Counted from the stretch's first letter, positions 6,710 to 12,553 are shown. The stretch is 12,553 nt of DNA from Fontibacterium sp038145245 (GCA_038145245.1 JAYQPI010000026.1:1-12553), one strand, 5' to 3'. Notes: generated by a model not told the origin, from the sequence alone. Translations and numbers: made by a program.

Positions 6710-7918
6710 TTAAAGATTGTAACTTTTTTCTCCGTGAGTTCCTAAATCAACTCCTTCAAATTCTTCTTGATGAGAACTAACTCTCAAACCTAAGGTTTTT
6801 TGTATAATTTTAACAATAATTACAGTTACGATAAGTGAAAAAATTGCAACAGATAGAACTCCAATAATTTGCACAATGGTTTGATCAAAAGCAGATTTTT
6901 CTATTCCTAAACCACCAAAAGTATCCGTTGCTAAAATTCCTGCTAGCAAAGTTCCTAAAATTCCACCAACACCATGAACTGCAAATACATCCAAAGAGTC
7001 ATCTATCTTTAATTTAAATTTTATAAATCCCACAAACCAATAACAAATACATCCTGATAACAATCCTAGAATAACTCCACCCATAGGACCGATAAAACCA
7101 GAAGCAGGAGTAACCGTTGCAAGTCCAGCAACCATTCCAGTAATAATACCAACTAATCCTGGCTTTCCGTTTTTATACCAGTCAATACACATCCAAGTTA
7201 AAGTAGCTGTTGCAGCAGAAGTATGAGTAACTAGCATTGCCATTGCGGCATTTCCATTAGCTGCTAAGGCTGAGCCAGCATTAAATCCAAACCAACCAAC
7301 CCAAAGCATTGAAGCACCAACCATAGCAAGAACTGGACTGTGTGGAGGATGAACTATTTTTGGAAACCCTTTTCTACTGCCTAAAAAATAAGCAATAACT
7401 AAGGAAGATATACCCGCAGTCGTATGAACTACTAATCCACCTGCAAAATCTAGAACACCTTTTTTAGCAAGCCAACCATTTCCCCATACCCAATGAGCTA
7501 CAGGGGCATATACAAAAATGACCCACAACAAAGTAAATAACACAACTGCAGAAAATTTAATTCTTTCAACAAAGGCTCCAATTATTAATCCTGGAGTTAT
7601 AATTGCAAATGTCATTTGAAACATGACAAATAGTAATTCAGGTATTTCACCACTTAGTGAAGAGATTTTAATATTTTTTAAAAAGAATTTATCAAGATTG
7701 CCAATAAAGGATCCCTCGCCAGAAAAAGATAAAGTGTAACCTGCAACTACCCAAATTACAGAAACTAATGCAGCTATTAAAAAACATTGGGCAAGGACAG
7801 ATATTGTGTTTTTAGATCTAACTAACCCAGCATAAAATAGAGCAAGACCCGGCAGTGTCATAAACAATACTAACGCTGTCGAAGTTAATATCCAGGCAGT
7901 ATGACCAAAATTCACCAT
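6710..7918 (-). CDS. amtB: AmtB, ammonium transporter
   Basis: This 402-residue Amt/Rh-family channel has about 11 transmembrane helices. The twin pore histidines are His165 (VVHTTAG) and His315 (VHGVGG). Other conserved sites are the gate phenylalanines Phe104 and Phe212 (GFNAGS), Asp157 in LDFAGG, and the WVWGNGWL recruitment region (142-150). A long cleavable signal peptide, as in E. coli AmtB, is not obvious; the protein starts just before TM1. The cytosolic tail EEFEGVDLGTHGEKSYNL closely resembles tails that bind GlnK, which fits the gene upstream. Its ATG follows the glnK TAA with no base between (TAAATG), so translation is very probably coupled. Function: ammonium uptake, shut by PII when nitrogen is plentiful (family knowledge). 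Confidence 0.97.
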   Translation of the reverse strand: MVNFGHTAWILTSTALVLFMTLPGLALFYAGLVRSKNTISVLAQCFLIAALVSVIWVVAGYTLSFSGEGSFIGNLDKFFLKNIKISSLSGEIPELLFVMFQMTFAIITPGLIIGAFVERIKFSAVVLFTLLWVIFVYAPVAHWVWGNGWLAKKGVLDFAGGLVVHTTAGISSLVIAYFLGSRKGFPKIVHPPHSPVLAMVGASMLWVGWFGFNAGSALAANGNAAMAMLVTHTSAATATLTWMCIDWYKNGKPGLVGIITGMVAGLATVTPASGFIGPMGGVILGLLSGCICYWFVGFIKFKLKIDDSLDVFAVHGVGGILGTLLAGILATDTFGGLGIEKSAFDQTIVQIIGVLSVAIFSLIVTVIIVKIIQKTLGLRVSSHQEEFEGVDLGTHGEKSYNL

Positions 7919-8257
7919 TTAAATTGCTTTTGGTCCTTTTTCACCAGTTCGAATCCTAATTACTTGTTGAAGATTTGTTACAAATATTTTTCCATCGCCA
8001 ATTTTACCAGTTCGAGCAGTATTAACTATTGTGTCTAAAACTTTTTTTAATTTTGCAGTTGTAACTGCGATCTCAAGTTTAGTTTTGGGTAAAAAAGTAA
8101 CTTCATATTTTGAACCCCTATAAAATTCTGTATGACCTTTTTGTCTTCCGTAACCTTTTACTTCTGACATGGTGAGCCCGTGAATACCAATATCATTTAA
8201 TTTTTTTTTTATGTTATCTGCTTGTTCAGGCTTAACTATTGCTGTTATCAATTTCAT
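7919..8257 (-). CDS. glnK: GlnK, PII nitrogen signal protein
   Basis: With the start at 8257 (MKLITAIVKPEQ) the protein is 112 residues, the exact canonical PII length. A longer reading from 8296 would add 13 unconserved residues and is rejected. All functional sites checked are present: Gln39 (Mg-2-oxoglutarate site), T-loop KGHTEFYRGSKYEVTFLPK with Tyr46 and the uridylylation residue Tyr51, Lys58, the B-loop TGKIGDGKIFV with Lys90, and the C-terminal Arg101/Arg103 in IRIRTGE. It therefore should sense ATP/ADP and 2-oxoglutarate and plug AmtB. The direct junction with amtB marks it as GlnK rather than GlnB. A T10 run (8201-8210 on the + strand) encodes KKK. No SD is visible. Whether a GlnD uridylyltransferase exists in this genome cannot be seen. 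Confidence 0.96.
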   Translation of the reverse strand: MKLITAIVKPEQADNIKKKLNDIGIHGLTMSEVKGYGRQKGHTEFYRGSKYEVTFLPKTKLEIAVTTAKLKKVLDTIVNTARTGKIGDGKIFVTNLQQVIRIRTGEKGPKAI

Positions 8258-8276
8258 AATTGCAAACAGTAATTTA

Positions 8277-8282
8277 ATTATA
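8277..8282 (-). promoter_or_regulatory. possible -10 element for glnK-amtB
   Basis: The minus strand reads TATAAT here, a perfect sigma-70 -10 hexamer, 19 bases before the glnK ATG. The region 17 bases further upstream is only a T-run, so there is no good -35. A start about 7 bases downstream would leave a leader of only a dozen bases. In sequence this AT-rich a chance match is easy, so this is a weak call. No sigma-54 (GG-N10-GC) promoter or NtrC-like site was found in 8258-8388. Confidence 0.25.
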
Positions 8283-8388
8283 TCTTTAGTAAACAAATAA
8301 AAAAATTAGTAATACAACTATAAGTTTTAGTTATTAAATTATTCTTAAATATTGGATTTAGTTTTAAGAAAGGTTTAAATAAAAATAA

Positions 8389-9420
8389 ATGTTATTCAGA
8401 CAATTTTTTGATCAAAAATCTTGGACCTATACTTATCTCATTGCATCTGGAGTAGGCAGAGAAGCTTTAATTATTGATCCTGTCATTGAAAATGTAGAAC
8501 AATATATTAGAATTTTAAAACAGTTAGATCTTAAATTAGTAAAAGTAATCGATACCCACATACATGCAGATCATATTAGCGGCATGGCAGAGTTAAGAGA
8601 TAAAACAAATTGTATTACTGTGATGGGTGATAGAACCCCTGCGGATGTCGTATCCATGAAAGTTGCAGATGGGGAGGAGGTAAAAATTGACGGAATTTCT
8701 ATCAGGGCGATGTATACCCCAGGTCATACTTCGGAGAGTTTTAGTTTTGCTATGAAAGATAGAGTTTTTACTGGTGATGCTCTTTTAATTAGAGGGACTG
8801 GAAGAACTGATTTTCAAAATGGAAGTCCTTATGATGCTTATGAGTCTTTGTTTAATAAATTATTAAAATTACCAGATCAAACCTTAGTTTACCCAGCTCA
8901 TGATTATAAAGGCGAGATGGTCTCAACTATTGGAGAAGAAAAAAGATTTAATCCAAGATTACAAGTAAAATCAGCCCAAGAGTATGCAGACATTATGAAT
9001 AATTTAAATTTACCTAATCCTAAATTTATGGATGTCGCAGTTCCTGGAAATTTGGCACTTGGTATCAATTTAGAAAGACAAAAAACTGCAAGCGGAATAT
9101 CTGCTGACCAATTTAAAAAAGAGTTAGAAACTAAAGATCATATCTTAATTGATCTTCGAGAAAATAATGAAATTCATAAAGATGGACAAATTGCAGGATC
9201 TGTTCAGATAAAATTTAATGAAATTTCAAATTATTTTCATGAAAACAAATCTTTTTTGAAAGAAAAAAAAATTTTAATTTATTGTAATGTTGGACACAGA
9301 TCTACACTTGCAGTTCAAATTTCTGCCTCCTATGACTTCAAATATGTAAAACATTTAATTGGAGGAATTCAAGCTTGGAAAAAAGCTGGGCTTAAAGTTG
9401 AAAATATATCTCATCATTAA
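8389..9420 (+). CDS. Persulfide dioxygenase-rhodanese fusion (MBL fold, ETHE1/Blh type)
   Basis: This is a 343-residue two-domain protein. The N-terminal metallo-beta-lactamase domain (about 1-225) has THIHADH (56-62), His113 in TPGHTSES, Asp130 in FTGDALLIRGTGRTDFQNG and His171 in YPAHDYKG. GTGRTDFQ.G is the ETHE1-type signature that separates persulfide dioxygenases from glyoxalase II; iron would be held by His113, Asp130 and His171, as in the family. The C-terminal rhodanese domain (about 232-340) has DLRE (255-258), the active-site loop CNVGHRS with Cys299, and GGIQAWKKAGL. Known chemistry: glutathione persulfide plus O2 gives sulfite, and rhodanese interconverts sulfite, persulfide and thiosulfate. 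It lies 3 bases before a TauE/SafE permease. The start is the first ATG after a 131-base divergent gap; AAAGG lies about 15 bases upstream, rather far. No BigR/SqrR-type regulator is in the window. Confidence 0.92.
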   Translation: MLFRQFFDQKSWTYTYLIASGVGREALIIDPVIENVEQYIRILKQLDLKLVKVIDTHIHADHISGMAELRDKTNCITVMGDRTPADVVSMKVADGEEVKIDGISIRAMYTPGHTSESFSFAMKDRVFTGDALLIRGTGRTDFQNGSPYDAYESLFNKLLKLPDQTLVYPAHDYKGEMVSTIGEEKRFNPRLQVKSAQEYADIMNNLNLPNPKFMDVAVPGNLALGINLERQKTASGISADQFKKELETKDHILIDLRENNEIHKDGQIAGSVQIKFNEISNYFHENKSFLKEKKILIYCNVGHRSTLAVQISASYDFKYVKHLIGGIQAWKKAGLKVENISHH

Positions 9421-9423
9421 ATA

Positions 9424-10218
9424 ATGTTTATTATAGGACTTATTGCGTCATTTATTATGGGAACAGTTCTTTCCTTATTAGGAGCGGGCGGTTCTATATT
9501 AACACTACCTATTTTGGTTTATCTATTTAAGGTACCAGTCATTGCAGGTACTAGTTATTCATTATTAATTGTAGGACTAACAGCTTTATTTGGATTTTTT
9601 ACTTATTTTAAAAATAAAACAATCAATATTAAAGTAGGCATCATTTTTGGAATTCCTTCAATTATTGGCGTCATTATCGCAAGAAAGATTTTAGTCCCTT
9701 ATATTCCAAACGAATTTATATTTATTGGTCTTACCATTACTAAAAGTATTTTAATTATGTCTTTATTTGCTTTTTTAATGGTCACTTCTGCAGCCTTAAT
9801 GATCCGCGATAGAAATCTTAAATTTGAAAAATCAAAAAAGAAAAATGAATTTGAAAGAAATGTTTTGATTATTTTAGAAGGTTTAATTGTAGGACAACTT
9901 ACTGGATTTGTAGGAGCGGGAGGTGGTTTTTTAATAATTCCTGCTCTTGTATTGCTCACAGGTCTTAATATGAAGACTGCTGTTGGAACATCTCTTTTTA
10001 TTATTGCAACAAAATCTTTAATTGGATTTGGCAGCGATGTTATGAGTGGATTTGTAACGGATTGGAATTTTGTAATTTACGTAATGATCTTTACAATCAT
10101 TGGTTCTATCATTGGTACATTTCTTTCCAAAAAAGTAAGCGATATAAAATTAAAAAAAGCCTTTGGTTACATGACGCTTGTCATTGGTTTTTTGATTATT
10201 TTAGAACAAATATTTTAA
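9424..10218 (+). CDS. TauE/SafE-family (DUF81) membrane permease, probable sulfite/sulfur-compound exporter
   Basis: This 264-residue membrane protein has about eight hydrophobic helices in two homologous halves. Each half begins with the family's glycine-rich motif: SLLGAGGS (17-24) followed by TLPILVYL, and GFVGAGGGFLIIPALVLL (161-178). Each is followed by a GTS element (AGTSYSLLIV at 41 and VGTSLFIIATKS at 187). The basic loop between the halves (about 128-145) is rich in Lys and probably cytosolic. TauE/SafE proteins move sulfite, sulfoacetate or other organosulfonate products across the inner membrane. The gene starts 3 bases after the persulfide dioxygenase stop, so it is almost certainly cotranscribed, which points to removal of sulfite or thiosulfate made by that enzyme. 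The substrate is inferred from context only. Confidence 0.88.
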   Translation: MFIIGLIASFIMGTVLSLLGAGGSILTLPILVYLFKVPVIAGTSYSLLIVGLTALFGFFTYFKNKTINIKVGIIFGIPSIIGVIIARKILVPYIPNEFIFIGLTITKSILIMSLFAFLMVTSAALMIRDRNLKFEKSKKKNEFERNVLIILEGLIVGQLTGFVGAGGGFLIIPALVLLTGLNMKTAVGTSLFIIATKSLIGFGSDVMSGFVTDWNFVIYVMIFTIIGSIIGTFLSKKVSDIKLKKAFGYMTLVIGFLIILEQIF

Positions 10219-10245
10219 TTTTAATTAAATAATGTTTGTTTTTAT

Positions 10246-10267
10246 ATTTTAGATTATGTACTAAAAT
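10246..10267 (+). terminator. weak AT-rich hairpin after the TauE/SafE gene
   Basis: A perfect 7-bp inverted repeat, ATTTTAG and CTAAAAT, encloses an 8-base loop, and a T5 run follows a few bases later (10271-10276). It sits between the TauE/SafE stop and tRNA-Thr. It could act as a weak terminator for the sulfur operon. The stem has a single G-C pair, so stability is low. The same bases include TAAAAT (10262-10267), a possible -10 for the tRNA. This 65-base gap holds nothing else recognisable. Confidence 0.3.
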
Positions 10268-10283
10268 CATCTTTTTACTAAAT

Positions 10284-10359
10284 GCCCTAATAGCTCAATT
10301 GGTAGAGCAACTGATTTGTAATCAGTAGGTTGGGAGTTCAAGTCTCTCTTAGGGCACCA
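10284..10359 (+). tRNA. tRNA-Thr (anticodon TGT)
   Basis: This is a 76-base cloverleaf including an encoded CCA. The acceptor stem GCCCTAA pairs perfectly with TTAGGGC. The D-arm is AGCTC..GAGC with the GG of TTGGT. The anticodon stem ACTGA/TCAGT closes the loop TTTGTAA, giving anticodon TGT, which reads ACA and related threonine codons. The T-arm GGGAG-TTCAAGT-CTCTC has one G-U pair. The discriminator is A, then CCA (10357-10359). It stands alone, and its last base directly abuts the stop codon of the convergent membrane-protein gene. Confidence 0.98.
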
Positions 10360-10740
10360 TTAATTGTTTTTAAAAGTCGATCGTATTGCAATTCTAAAAC
10401 ACAAAGTTCCTAAAGTTATTCCACCATAAACAATCAAGAGTGGATAAAAATCATAATTAACTAATGCCGCATACCAAGGAGCAAGAGTTAGAACAAATGG
10501 AAAAAAAATTAATCCTAAAAATGCAATGATGGGACCAAATACATTTTTGACTATAGCAAAACAAATAAATAAACCCCAAATTCCACTAATTATATAAATT
10601 AATATAGATATTAGAAAAAGAGGACTTAAGCGTATTTTTTTAAATCTTGAAAACCTTGGTTGAAAGGACTCGTTATGATCAATTCTTTCAGCTTCAACTT
10701 CTTTAACTTCTATAATTTCTTTTTGTTTATCCTCAGACAA
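10360..10740 (-). CDS. Small membrane protein of unknown function (TTG start)
   Basis: I do not recognise this 126-residue protein. The first 37 residues are charged and Glu/Lys-rich (EIIEVKEVEAERIDHNESF), ending in a basic patch RFSRFKKIR. Three hydrophobic segments follow at about 38-62, 64-92 and 98-117, and the tail is short and basic. By the positive-inside rule the N-terminus is probably cytosolic. No Met occurs inside the reading frame, and the only usual start codon after the qor stop is TTG at 10740, so TTG is the likely initiator. It lies 6 bases after the qor stop and in the same frame as qor, so it is the second gene of a two-gene operon. Its stop abuts tRNA-Thr. The uninterrupted hydrophobic pattern in a compact genome supports a real gene. 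Confidence 0.72.
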   Translation of the reverse strand: MSEDKQKEIIEVKEVEAERIDHNESFQPRFSRFKKIRLSPLFLISILIYIISGIWGLFICFAIVKNVFGPIIAFLGLIFFPFVLTLAPWYAALVNYDFYPLLIVYGGITLGTLCFRIAIRSTFKNN

Positions 10741-10746
10741 TTTGAG

Positions 10747-11721
10747 TTATGGAACTAGGATTGAAGGACCCGTTAATTTTCTAGCTTCTAATTCTTCGTG
10801 AGCTGTTACCGCATCTTTAAGTGCAAATTTTTTAAATATTTTAACTTTAAATTTACCTGTTTTGATAGCTTCAAATACTGTGTTTGCGCTATTTACTAAT
10901 TCTTCCCTAGTAACGGTATAGTGAGCGATTGAAGGTCTTGTAAAAAAAAGTCCTTTGGGTGCGATGTGTTTTTTAGGATCTACTTTTTCAACTAATCCTG
11001 ATGCATTACCAAAGGAAACCATGGTTCCACGAATAGCTAAACATTCAATGGACTCTTCAAATGTTTTAGCGCCCACACCGTCGTAAACTACATCAAGCAT
11101 TTTACCATTTGTAATTTCTTTTACTTTTTGTGAAAAACTTTCTTTTGAATAATTAATAACGAAATCACAACCATTCTCTTTTGCAATCTTAACCTTATCT
11201 TCTGAACCAACAGTTCCAATAACTTTACATCCTAAAGATTTTGCCCACTGACATAACACTTGGCCAACTCCACCTGCAGCAGCGTGATATAAAATAAACT
11301 GATCTTTTTTAACTTTATAAGCACGGTGTAATAAATATTCAGAAGTAATTCCTTTAAGCATAATGCATGAGGCAATCTCATCTGAAATGTAATCTGGAAT
11401 TTTTACTAATTTTTCTTGCGGATAAACTTGTTTTTCTGAATAAGACCCTGGAGGGGCAGCAGCATGGGCCACACGATCACCTACTTTAAATTCTTTTACA
11501 TCAGAACCAATTTCCTCAATAACTCCAGCAGCTTCAAGACCAATTCCGGTTGGAAGAGGTAGTGGGTATGTTCCTGAGCGATGATAAACATCAATGTAAT
11601 TTAAACCGATTGCTTTATTTTTGATTAAAACTTCATTGGGTGCTAATTTTTTAAGTTCAGCATCCACAAATTTCATTACATTTGCTTTTCCAGTTTCTGT
11701 AATTCTAATTGCTTTAACCAT
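10747..11721 (-). CDS. qor: Quinone oxidoreductase (zinc-free MDR family, Qor/zeta-crystallin type)
   Basis: This 324-residue NADPH-dependent enzyme matches Qor in length. It has an N-terminal GroES-like domain with IGLNYIDVYHRSGTYPLPLP and GLEAAGVIEEIG (61-72), then a Rossmann domain with AAAGGVGQ (147-154) and the family's GSEDKVKIAKENG. It ends TGPSILVP, the normal C-terminus, so it is complete. The catalytic zinc cysteines of alcohol dehydrogenases are absent. Qor enzymes reduce quinones or alkenals in the cytosol using NADPH; the true substrate is not knowable from sequence. The ATG at 11721 gives the conserved start MVKAIRITETG. No SD is visible. It is divergent from the TPR gene across 33 bases and is followed by the small membrane protein gene in the same frame. 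Confidence 0.93.
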   Translation of the reverse strand: MVKAIRITETGKANVMKFVDAELKKLAPNEVLIKNKAIGLNYIDVYHRSGTYPLPLPTGIGLEAAGVIEEIGSDVKEFKVGDRVAHAAAPPGSYSEKQVYPQEKLVKIPDYISDEIASCIMLKGITSEYLLHRAYKVKKDQFILYHAAAGGVGQVLCQWAKSLGCKVIGTVGSEDKVKIAKENGCDFVINYSKESFSQKVKEITNGKMLDVVYDGVGAKTFEESIECLAIRGTMVSFGNASGLVEKVDPKKHIAPKGLFFTRPSIAHYTVTREELVNSANTVFEAIKTGKFKVKIFKKFALKDAVTAHEELEARKLTGPSILVP

Positions 11722-11723
11722 AA

Positions 11724-11740
11724 TTAATAATTATTATTAA
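11724..11740. other. AT-only palindrome in the qor/TPR divergent gap
   Basis: A perfect 8-bp inverted repeat, TTAATAAT then a single T then ATTATTAA, fills half of the 33-base gap between the divergent qor and TPR starts. It lies 2 bases from the qor ATG. It could be an operator or part of overlapping promoters. Because it contains only A and T in an AT-rich genome, chance is a serious alternative. Confidence 0.35.
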
Positions 11741-11754
11741 AACATATTTTACTA

Positions 11755-12207
11755 ATGATAAAAACAATATTTCTATTCATTTTATTAACATTTTCTTTCA
11801 ATACACTAAGTGCAAGAGCCGCAGATTCTGGTCCTTCACCTCAAATTATTCAAAAAACGAACCCAACATATGCTGAGGCAAAAACTTTAGTTAAAAGTAA
11901 AAAATTTGATCAAGCAGCTGCAATGTTAGAAACGTTATTAAAAGATAGTAAAAATGCAGGCAATCCTGATATTTTAAATGATTACGCTTATTCTCTTAGA
12001 AATTTAAAACAGTTTGAAAAAGCGGAAAAATTTTATTTGGCTGCTCTTAAAATCAATCCAAAACATGTTGGGGCCAATGAATACTTAGGTGAGCTATATT
12101 TACAAACTAAAAGATTAGACGAAGCTAAAAAGAGATTAGAAGTTTTAAAAACTTGTAATTGCGAAGAATATAAAGAGCTGAAAGAAAAAATCGAAAAATA
12201 CAAATAG
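11755..12207 (+). CDS. Exported tetratricopeptide-repeat (TPR) protein
   Basis: This 150-residue protein begins with a Sec signal peptide (MIKTIFLFILLTFSFNTLSA; probable cleavage in or just after ARA, about residue 22), so it should be periplasmic. It has no lipobox Cys. The rest is helical with about three TPR units: roughly 39-68 (AEAKTLVKSKKFDQAAAMLETLL), 73-105 (DILNDYAYSLRNLKQFEKAEKFYLAALKINPKH) and 106-135 (GANEYLGELYLQTKRLDEAKKRLEVL). Two cysteines in CNC (134-136) near the C-terminus are the only ones in the mature protein. TPR proteins bind partner proteins; the partner is unknown. It lies 110 bases before nuoA on the same strand, without a clear terminator between. Identity beyond TPR cannot be given. 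Confidence 0.85.
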   Translation: MIKTIFLFILLTFSFNTLSARAADSGPSPQIIQKTNPTYAEAKTLVKSKKFDQAAAMLETLLKDSKNAGNPDILNDYAYSLRNLKQFEKAEKFYLAALKINPKHVGANEYLGELYLQTKRLDEAKKRLEVLKTCNCEEYKELKEKIEKYK

Positions 12208-12293
12208 TTTCCTTTAAAAAATCCCTTTAAAAACAATAATTTCTTTTAGAAAATCTATTCACAGTTGCATTAAATGAATGTTTGGTTGTTTTT

Positions 12294-12312
12294 ATTCTTA
12301 TTATATAAGAAT
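12294..12312 (+). promoter_or_regulatory. inverted repeat just upstream of nuoA
   Basis: ATTCTTAT and ATAAGAAT form a perfect 8-bp inverted repeat with a 3-base centre (TAT), ending 5 bases before the nuoA ATG. It overlaps a possible -10, TATAAG (12304-12309), with TTGGTT (12282-12287) as a 16-base-spaced -35. It could be an operator over a near-leaderless promoter, or a hairpin blocking the ribosome site if transcription starts upstream. The two readings cannot be separated from sequence. The rest of the 12208-12317 gap shows nothing recognisable. Confidence 0.35.
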
Positions 12313-12317
12313 GCCCA

Positions 12318-12553
12318 ATGTTCTTTGAATACTTACAAAATTACTTAACTATTTTAATCTTTTTGTTCGTTGCAATCGGAATTGGAATAGCTTTCATCGT
12401 CGTTAATTTTCTTTGTGCGCCAAGCAAGCCGGATGCTGAAAAACTTTCAGCTTATGAGTGCGGATTTGAACCGTTTGGAGATTCTCGAATGAAGTTTGAT
12501 GTGCGTTTTTATCTAGTATCTATTCTTTTTATTATTTTCGATCTTGAAGTTGC
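12318..12553 (+). CDS. nuoA: NuoA, NADH-quinone oxidoreductase subunit A (5' part only)
   Basis: The first 78 codons of NuoA are present and the gene runs off the window. NuoA is a small membrane subunit of respiratory complex I at the junction of peripheral and membrane arms. TM1 spans about residues 9-33, followed by the conserved loop with the functional Cys in YECGF (Cys48), GDSRMKFDVRFYLVSILFII and FDLEV, where TM2 begins. This matches the bacterial and mitochondrial ND3 core loop closely. The ATG at 12318 is chosen because the nearby ATG at 12311 is in another frame and stops after five codons. nuoA is normally the first gene of the nuo operon, so the operon promoter is probably upstream here. 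Confidence 0.97.
   Translation, partial: MFFEYLQNYLTILIFLFVAIGIGIAFIVVNFLCAPSKPDAEKLSAYECGFEPFGDSRMKFDVRFYLVSILFIIFDLEV

Noticed and set aside
8258..8296. Longer GlnK N-terminus from an ATG at 8296
   Set aside because: PII proteins begin MKLI.A.VKP, and starting at 8257 gives exactly 112 residues with all landmarks at canonical numbers; the extra 13 residues are unconserved.
9699..9959. Minus-strand frame of 86 codons within the TauE/SafE gene
   Set aside because: It mirrors hydrophobic codons, and its Pro/Asn-rich product has no recognisable domain.
10236..10267. tRNA-Thr promoter with TTGTTT as -35 and TACTAA or TAAAAT as -10
   Set aside because: Spacing is 20 bases for the better -10, or the -10 is poor at correct spacing, so no clean pair exists.
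12033..12236. Minus-strand frame of 67 codons overlapping the TPR gene
   Set aside because: It is mostly antisense to the TPR repeats, and nothing supports coding.
12311..12328. ATG at 12311 as the nuoA start or a leader peptide
   Set aside because: It encodes only MPNVL before a stop and is out of frame with NuoA; a five-codon leader role has no support.

Overview
The window is very AT-rich (about 70% A+T by eye). It is about 97% genic, with only some 400 bases outside CDS and tRNA, and no gap exceeds 131 bases. Genes repeatedly overlap or abut, and Shine-Dalgarno sites are mostly weak or absent. Gene content is alphaproteobacterial: a SUF operon with DUF59 and SufA, an NAD kinase with GGDGFML, AFG1/ZapE, glnK-amtB and a nuo operon. 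This fits a streamlined free-living marine alphaproteobacterium of the Pelagibacterales (SAR11) or HIMB59/AEGEAN-169 type. That assignment is inference, since no rRNA or other marker in the window settles it.

Region 1 (1-4836, + strand) is the SUF iron-sulfur cluster operon: 3' part of sufB, then sufC, sufD, sufS, a sufU-like scaffold/sulfurtransferase, a sufT-like DUF59 gene and sufA. Almost every stop overlaps the next start (TAATG or ATGA). SufS supplies persulfide sulfur, SufU probably relays it, SufBCD builds the cluster, and SufA and SufT help deliver it to apoproteins.

Region 2 (4826-6691): nadK (-) overlaps the 3' end of sufA, and zapE (+) diverges from nadK across 36 bases.

Region 3 (6710-8257, - strand): glnK and amtB abut directly as an ammonium sensing and uptake pair. 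All the PII residues checked are intact, including Tyr51. This matters because cultured SAR11 is reported to lack PII proteins.

Region 4 (8389-10218, + strand): a persulfide dioxygenase-rhodanese fusion is followed 3 bases later by a TauE/SafE-family permease. Together they look like a unit that oxidises sulfane sulfur and exports the sulfite or a related product.

Region 5 (10284-11721): tRNA-Thr(TGT) with encoded CCA lies back-to-back with a convergent pair on the minus strand. That pair is qor followed by a small three-helix membrane protein of unknown function, which starts with TTG in the same frame as qor.

Region 6 (11755-12553, + strand): an exported TPR protein and then the 5' part of nuoA, running off the window. 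A perfect 8-bp inverted repeat sits just upstream of the nuoA start.

I saw no mobile element, CRISPR array, rRNA or prophage gene. The most useful observations are the PII-AmtB pair in a SAR11-like setting, the SufU-type (rather than SufE-type) sulfur relay supported by a diagnostic histidine in SufS, and the sulfur-oxidation/export pair.
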